A DNA stretch of 64,000 bases from Oscillospiraceae bacterium (lineage in GTDB: Bacteria; Bacillota; Clostridia; Oscillospirales; CAG-272). Location: assembly GCA_015065105.1 (NCBI GenBank), contig SVQZ01000010.1, positions 1-64,000 on the forward strand, given 5' to 3'. This document shows, one piece after another, positions 60,876-64,000 of the stretch. Made by a program: the position numbers and the translations under genes. Under the pieces are notes generated by a model. It did no database searches. It was not told the origin of the DNA and saw only the letters and a list, made by a program, of their open reading frames with translations. Positions within the stretch are counted from its first letter, which is position 1; each line of letters opens with the position of its first letter.

Positions 60876-62606
60876 TTATGAAAGTGCCTCAAGACAAGTC
60901 CTTCTTATAAAGTCATAATCCTTATAGTCAACCGAACAGAGCTTGTCCTTTGCAATGATTTCGCCGTTTTCAAAGAAATCGCGAACGTCCTTTGTAAAAA
61001 TGACCTTATCGAAAAGCTCCTTGGGGTCGTTGCTTTTTTTGTATTCGTTTAAAAGAATGCAAAGCTCTATGCCGCGGTAAAGAGCCTTATAGCGTAGGGA
61101 AAGCAAGGGTTCTGTGCCTGCACCGGGATAAACAAAGCAAAGGTCGCCTGCAGGCCAGCCGAAATAACGGATATCGTTTTTGGGATGATCGGTCCAAACG
61201 GTGTAGTTCCAACGCAGAAAACCGTCCATTTCAAGGTAAGACGTAAGAACACCGATCAAAAGACCCTCGCAAAGATCGTTGCGAAGCATTATGTTGGGAT
61301 GATGGGGCTGGTTACAGATATACCATGTGAAACGGCTGTTCTTCATGCTTTCCTTGTATTCGAGTATCTTGTCAAATTCGGCGGAAAGCGAAAGAAGGGA
61401 GGGAACGTAATCCGCCACGGTATCTGCAAATTCAGGGATAAACTCGCTGTGGTTTATTGCCGCTTTAAATACGAATTTCGGGGCAATACTCTTTATATGC
61501 TCTGTAATTCTTCGGTAAGCTTCGGTATCTGCAGGCTCGTCTGCCACGATTCTGACTTTATTTATTTGGTTTGTTTTGACAAAGTAATCGTGAACAGCCT
61601 TTATGTATGCATCAACCTCTGCTCCCTTGGTAATATATTTATATTTGCTCTCCGCCTTATCGTAATAACGGAGCTTAAGTCCGTCGGGATGGTCGGGAGT
61701 TATGGAATCAAAGCCGCCAAGGTAATCGCACCATACGTTTACAAGACCGTAAAGGGATATTTCATCCTTGATATTATGCTTTGCGCAAAGGTCTATGTAT
61801 CTTTGTGCCGCGGAAAAATCGTAACTGAAGGAGCCGTCCTCTTCTTTGAATATTTTTGCTATCGAATATTCGTAAAGATTCGCCTCGTTTCTTGTTTCAA
61901 GGTGGCACCATTGACCGCTCCACGGAGTATCGGACATAATAAGAGTAACGGTTTTCTGACCGAGCCTTGCCATGGATGCAAGATATTTGTTCATTATTTC
62001 AAAGTGAGCATCGGAGAAGGGCTCGACCTCATATTTGCGGGCAATATTGCAGTTGTGCTGCCAAAGGTCGAGGAAGAAAGGGGAATCCTGCATATCGGGA
62101 AGAGTGTATGCAAAGACCTCAAGAGTTATCTTTGCTTGTGCAATCTTTTCCTCCCCGGAAAAGAGCTCGCTCTCATAAAAGCTTATCGGTATTTCATATT
62201 TGCCCGGAACTGCATCCTTGCCTATCTTGATATCGGCAAAAACGGCTGCGGCGGTATCGTCTTCAAGCTCTTTTACAGGATTTGACTCAAGTATATCCGC
62301 CTTACAGCATCTGTCATCGTCCGGCAAAAGGCTTTCTATATTGAATTCAAACTCAAAAAGCCCCTTCGTATCTGCCTCTATTCTGACGGCGGGACGTCTT
62401 TTCTGAGCAAAGAAAACGCTTTTTCCGACGTTAAGGGTAAAGCGGCGGTCTGCACTTACAAGAATCTGAAAGGATGCGGTGGAATTTCTTGCCGCAGCCA
62501 GGGAGATCGTTTTTTCATACCCCTCTATCATATAGGGCGCAAAGTTGTTGAGGGTGCCTATCGTCATCTTATAGGTTTCGGGCATAATTGCATAATTGAA
62601 TTTCAT
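60876..62606 (-). CDS. DUF4091/GH123-like protein
   Basis: The product has 576 residues. The N-terminal beta domain (about 1-150) precedes a barrel-like region with VRIVADEPADTEAYRRI (the D-E pair typical of GH123 N-acetyl-beta-galactosaminidases), ARLGQKTVTLIMSDTPW, and a C-terminal LRWNYTVWTDHP, FGWPAGDLCFVYPG. It has no signal peptide, so it may act in the cytosol on imported glycans. I start at the ATG at 62606 (AGAGGT upstream) instead of 62660, which adds a non-family stretch. Confidence 0.8.
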   Translation of the reverse strand: MKFNYAIMPETYKMTIGTLNNFAPYMIEGYEKTISLAAARNSTASFQILVSADRRFTLNVGKSVFFAQKRRPAVRIEADTKGLFEFEFNIESLLPDDDRCCKADILESNPVKELEDDTAAAVFADIKIGKDAVPGKYEIPISFYESELFSGEEKIAQAKITLEVFAYTLPDMQDSPFFLDLWQHNCNIARKYEVEPFSDAHFEIMNKYLASMARLGQKTVTLIMSDTPWSGQWCHLETRNEANLYEYSIAKIFKEEDGSFSYDFSAAQRYIDLCAKHNIKDEISLYGLVNVWCDYLGGFDSITPDHPDGLKLRYYDKAESKYKYITKGAEVDAYIKAVHDYFVKTNQINKVRIVADEPADTEAYRRITEHIKSIAPKFVFKAAINHSEFIPEFADTVADYVPSLLSLSAEFDKILEYKESMKNSRFTWYICNQPHHPNIMLRNDLCEGLLIGVLTSYLEMDGFLRWNYTVWTDHPKNDIRYFGWPAGDLCFVYPGAGTEPLLSLRYKALYRGIELCILLNEYKKSNDPKELFDKVIFTKDVRDFFENGEIIAKDKLCSVDYKDYDFIRRTCLEALS

Positions 62607-62763
62607 TTTTAAACCTCTTGAATTGACAAATGATTTATTTTTACAAGATATATTATACACAATATGGTATAAATAAACAATATATTGAATTTAATATTTA
62701 CAAAATTATTTTTTTGTGTTATAATGGATGATGTATAATTATGTAAACAAGGAGACAGATTCC

Positions 62764-64000
62764 GTGAAAAAATATAATAAATTGCCAAAGGTCTTTACTC
62801 CGAAAGCCTTATTGGCAGTAGGCGTTACAGCCATAGCGGTAATGCTGTTATATACCGTGCTGGCGGCAATATTGCGAGATTTCTTTCTGGTACTCGGATT
62901 ATTCTCGATAATACTTTTCATCATAGCCGCTCCCTGCGTTATTTTTGTATATCGCTTTATATCAAGACACAGACACGGTGTATCGGCAATAGACGATGAC
63001 GTAACGAATCTTGAATCTAATATGACACTTAAGATGCTGTCCGAGCTTTATATGCCGGTGGTTATTTTGGACGAATCAGAAAAGATAATTTGGTATAACC
63101 GAAGTTTTGAGCTTTGCGCAGGAGAGCGCTCCGGCTATTTTGGAAAGAGCTTTTCGGAATACTGCCCCGTACCCGCAGGGATCCTTCTTGAAAACAGAAA
63201 GGAAAAGGGTGCTGTTATAAAAACCTTTAATTCATTTTATAACATCAAGGCATATTCACTTCCCTTTGAGGGAAAGGATATGACCCTTACCATATGGAAT
63301 GACTGTACCGAGCTTGAAAAGGCAAATGACCGTTTGCTCAAGGAAAACCCCTTGGTGGCATTCGTTGTGATCGACAATCTCGAGGAGCTTATGCAGTATG
63401 CTCAGGAAAGCTACAGAAGCGCGGCGGCGGAGGTGGAAGGAATAATCCGTAATTGGGCTGAATCCCTGAACGGCATATTCAGAGAGTATGAAAGAGACAA
63501 GTTTCTGCTTATATTCAGAGCGGAGCATCTCGGCAAGCTTATCACCTCTAAGTTCGATATCCTTGATAAAATACGAAACGTACGCGTTGGCGAAAGTAAT
63601 CTTCCCGTAACCATATCTATCGGTATCTCCAGCCTGGACGGAGATCTTAAGGAAAAGGAAAAGGCGAGCCGAAGCGCCCTTGATACAGCGCTTCAGCGAG
63701 GCGGTGACCAGGTTGCCCTTATGCGTGAGGGCGGAATGGACTTTTACGGCGGCAAGGTGCAGGTAGCACAGAAGCGTACCAAGGTAAGAGCCCGCGTTAT
63801 TGCAGAGGAATTGGCACACCTTATGACCAATTCGGACAATATTCTTATAATGCCCCACCGTTTCCCCGACTTTGATGCAATAGGTGCGGCGGTAGGTGTT
63901 GCCCGTCTTGCCCATTACTGTAAAACAAAGGTGAATATAGTAACCGACCTTGCATCCCCCGAATTTTTAAAATGCTATGCAAGGCTTGAAAATCTTCCCG
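62764..64000 (+). CDS. gdpP: GdpP-type c-di-AMP phosphodiesterase (partial)
   Basis: The frame is open to the window edge (412 codons), with a GTG start after AAGGAGAC. Two transmembrane helices (about 15-34 and 39-60), a PAS-like domain (about 85-170, VVILDESEKIIWYNRSFE), a degenerate GGDEF domain (about 175-335), and the start of a DHH domain (HRFPDFDAIGAA, H365) are in GdpP/YybT order. The VQVAQKRTKVRARVIAEEL segment before the DHH is typical. It hydrolyses c-di-AMP and so affects wall and potassium balance. The DHHA1 end is outside the window. Confidence 0.92.
   Translation, partial: MKKYNKLPKVFTPKALLAVGVTAIAVMLLYTVLAAILRDFFLVLGLFSIILFIIAAPCVIFVYRFISRHRHGVSAIDDDVTNLESNMTLKMLSELYMPVVILDESEKIIWYNRSFELCAGERSGYFGKSFSEYCPVPAGILLENRKEKGAVIKTFNSFYNIKAYSLPFEGKDMTLTIWNDCTELEKANDRLLKENPLVAFVVIDNLEELMQYAQESYRSAAAEVEGIIRNWAESLNGIFREYERDKFLLIFRAEHLGKLITSKFDILDKIRNVRVGESNLPVTISIGISSLDGDLKEKEKASRSALDTALQRGGDQVALMREGGMDFYGGKVQVAQKRTKVRARVIAEELAHLMTNSDNILIMPHRFPDFDAIGAAVGVARLAHYCKTKVNIVTDLASPEFLKCYARLENLP

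Noticed and set aside
61185-62285. 366-codon plus-strand open frame
   Set aside because: It is antisense to the DUF4091 gene, rich in Cys and Phe as typical of shadow frames, and has no ribosome site.

Overview
The window looks like a chromosomal segment of an anaerobic, spore-forming member of the Clostridia, probably an Oscillospiraceae/Ruminococcaceae-type gut bacterium. The evidence is an intact SpoVT-type sporulation regulator, an L10-leader-controlled rplJ-rplL operon, a GdpP-type c-di-AMP phosphodiesterase, many S-layer-homology (SLH) secreted proteins, strong GGAGG ribosome sites and moderate-to-low GC. This placement is inference; there is no rRNA gene in the window. No tRNA, CRISPR array, recombinase or transposase was recognised.

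1-16.98 kb: a secreted papain-like protease (cut by the window edge), the ribosomal stalk operon with its leader, a two-gene cell-surface unit (giant VWA protein plus a receptor-like protein with a cytoplasmic zinc ribbon), an AT-rich stretch with an SLH/M23 wall hydrolase and two duplicated lipoproteins, and a DUF4838 lipoprotein. 17-32 kb: carbohydrate and sugar-acid genes (zinc dehydrogenase plus enolase-superfamily dehydratase; a SIS-HAD fusion with a deoxyhypusine-synthase-like protein and a PfkB kinase; Gfo/Idh oxidoreductase; FGGY kinase plus AraD-type epimerase), interleaved with tRNA-modification genes (tcdA, mnmM-like) and SLH proteins, one fused to an S51 peptidase. 32-40 kb: a TPR/RCC1 membrane protein, thioredoxin, a Crp/Fnr regulator with a metallo-beta-lactamase-fold protein, decayed gene remnants, a 2TM/TerB-like protein and an inositol-phosphatase-family enzyme.

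39.9-50.1 kb is an accessory island stacked against the 5' end of spoVT. A 162-bp block made of the spoVT promoter and first 33 codons recurs four more times, each time joined to a conserved tail and a palindromic hairpin; a fifth site has the tail and palindrome only. Between the copies sit one or two unrelated accessory genes (UDG-like protein, PD-(D/E)XK nuclease, Fic protein with a changed catalytic His, a nucleotide-cyclase-like protein with a DUF5655 nuclease, a membrane XRE regulator, a DUF1835 gene with a nonsense codon). The blocks encode, or once encoded, 58-residue AbrB-like mini-proteins. This looks like a gene-cassette array whose mobilising enzyme is elsewhere, and I know of no description of it.

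50.1-60.7 kb is a tightly packed eight-gene operon bounded by two 91-bp direct repeats: pseudokinase-like protein, Hanks-type Ser/Thr kinase, membrane protein, zinc-ribbon GTPase, GTPase-associated (GAP1-like) membrane protein, FHA-like membrane protein, SEDS (FtsW/RodA) glycosyltransferase and a penicillin-binding transpeptidase. It combines a kinase/FHA/SEDS/PBP wall-synthesis module, as known from actinobacteria, with a conflict-system-type GTPase pair. The window ends with a DUF4091/GH123-like enzyme and the start of gdpP.
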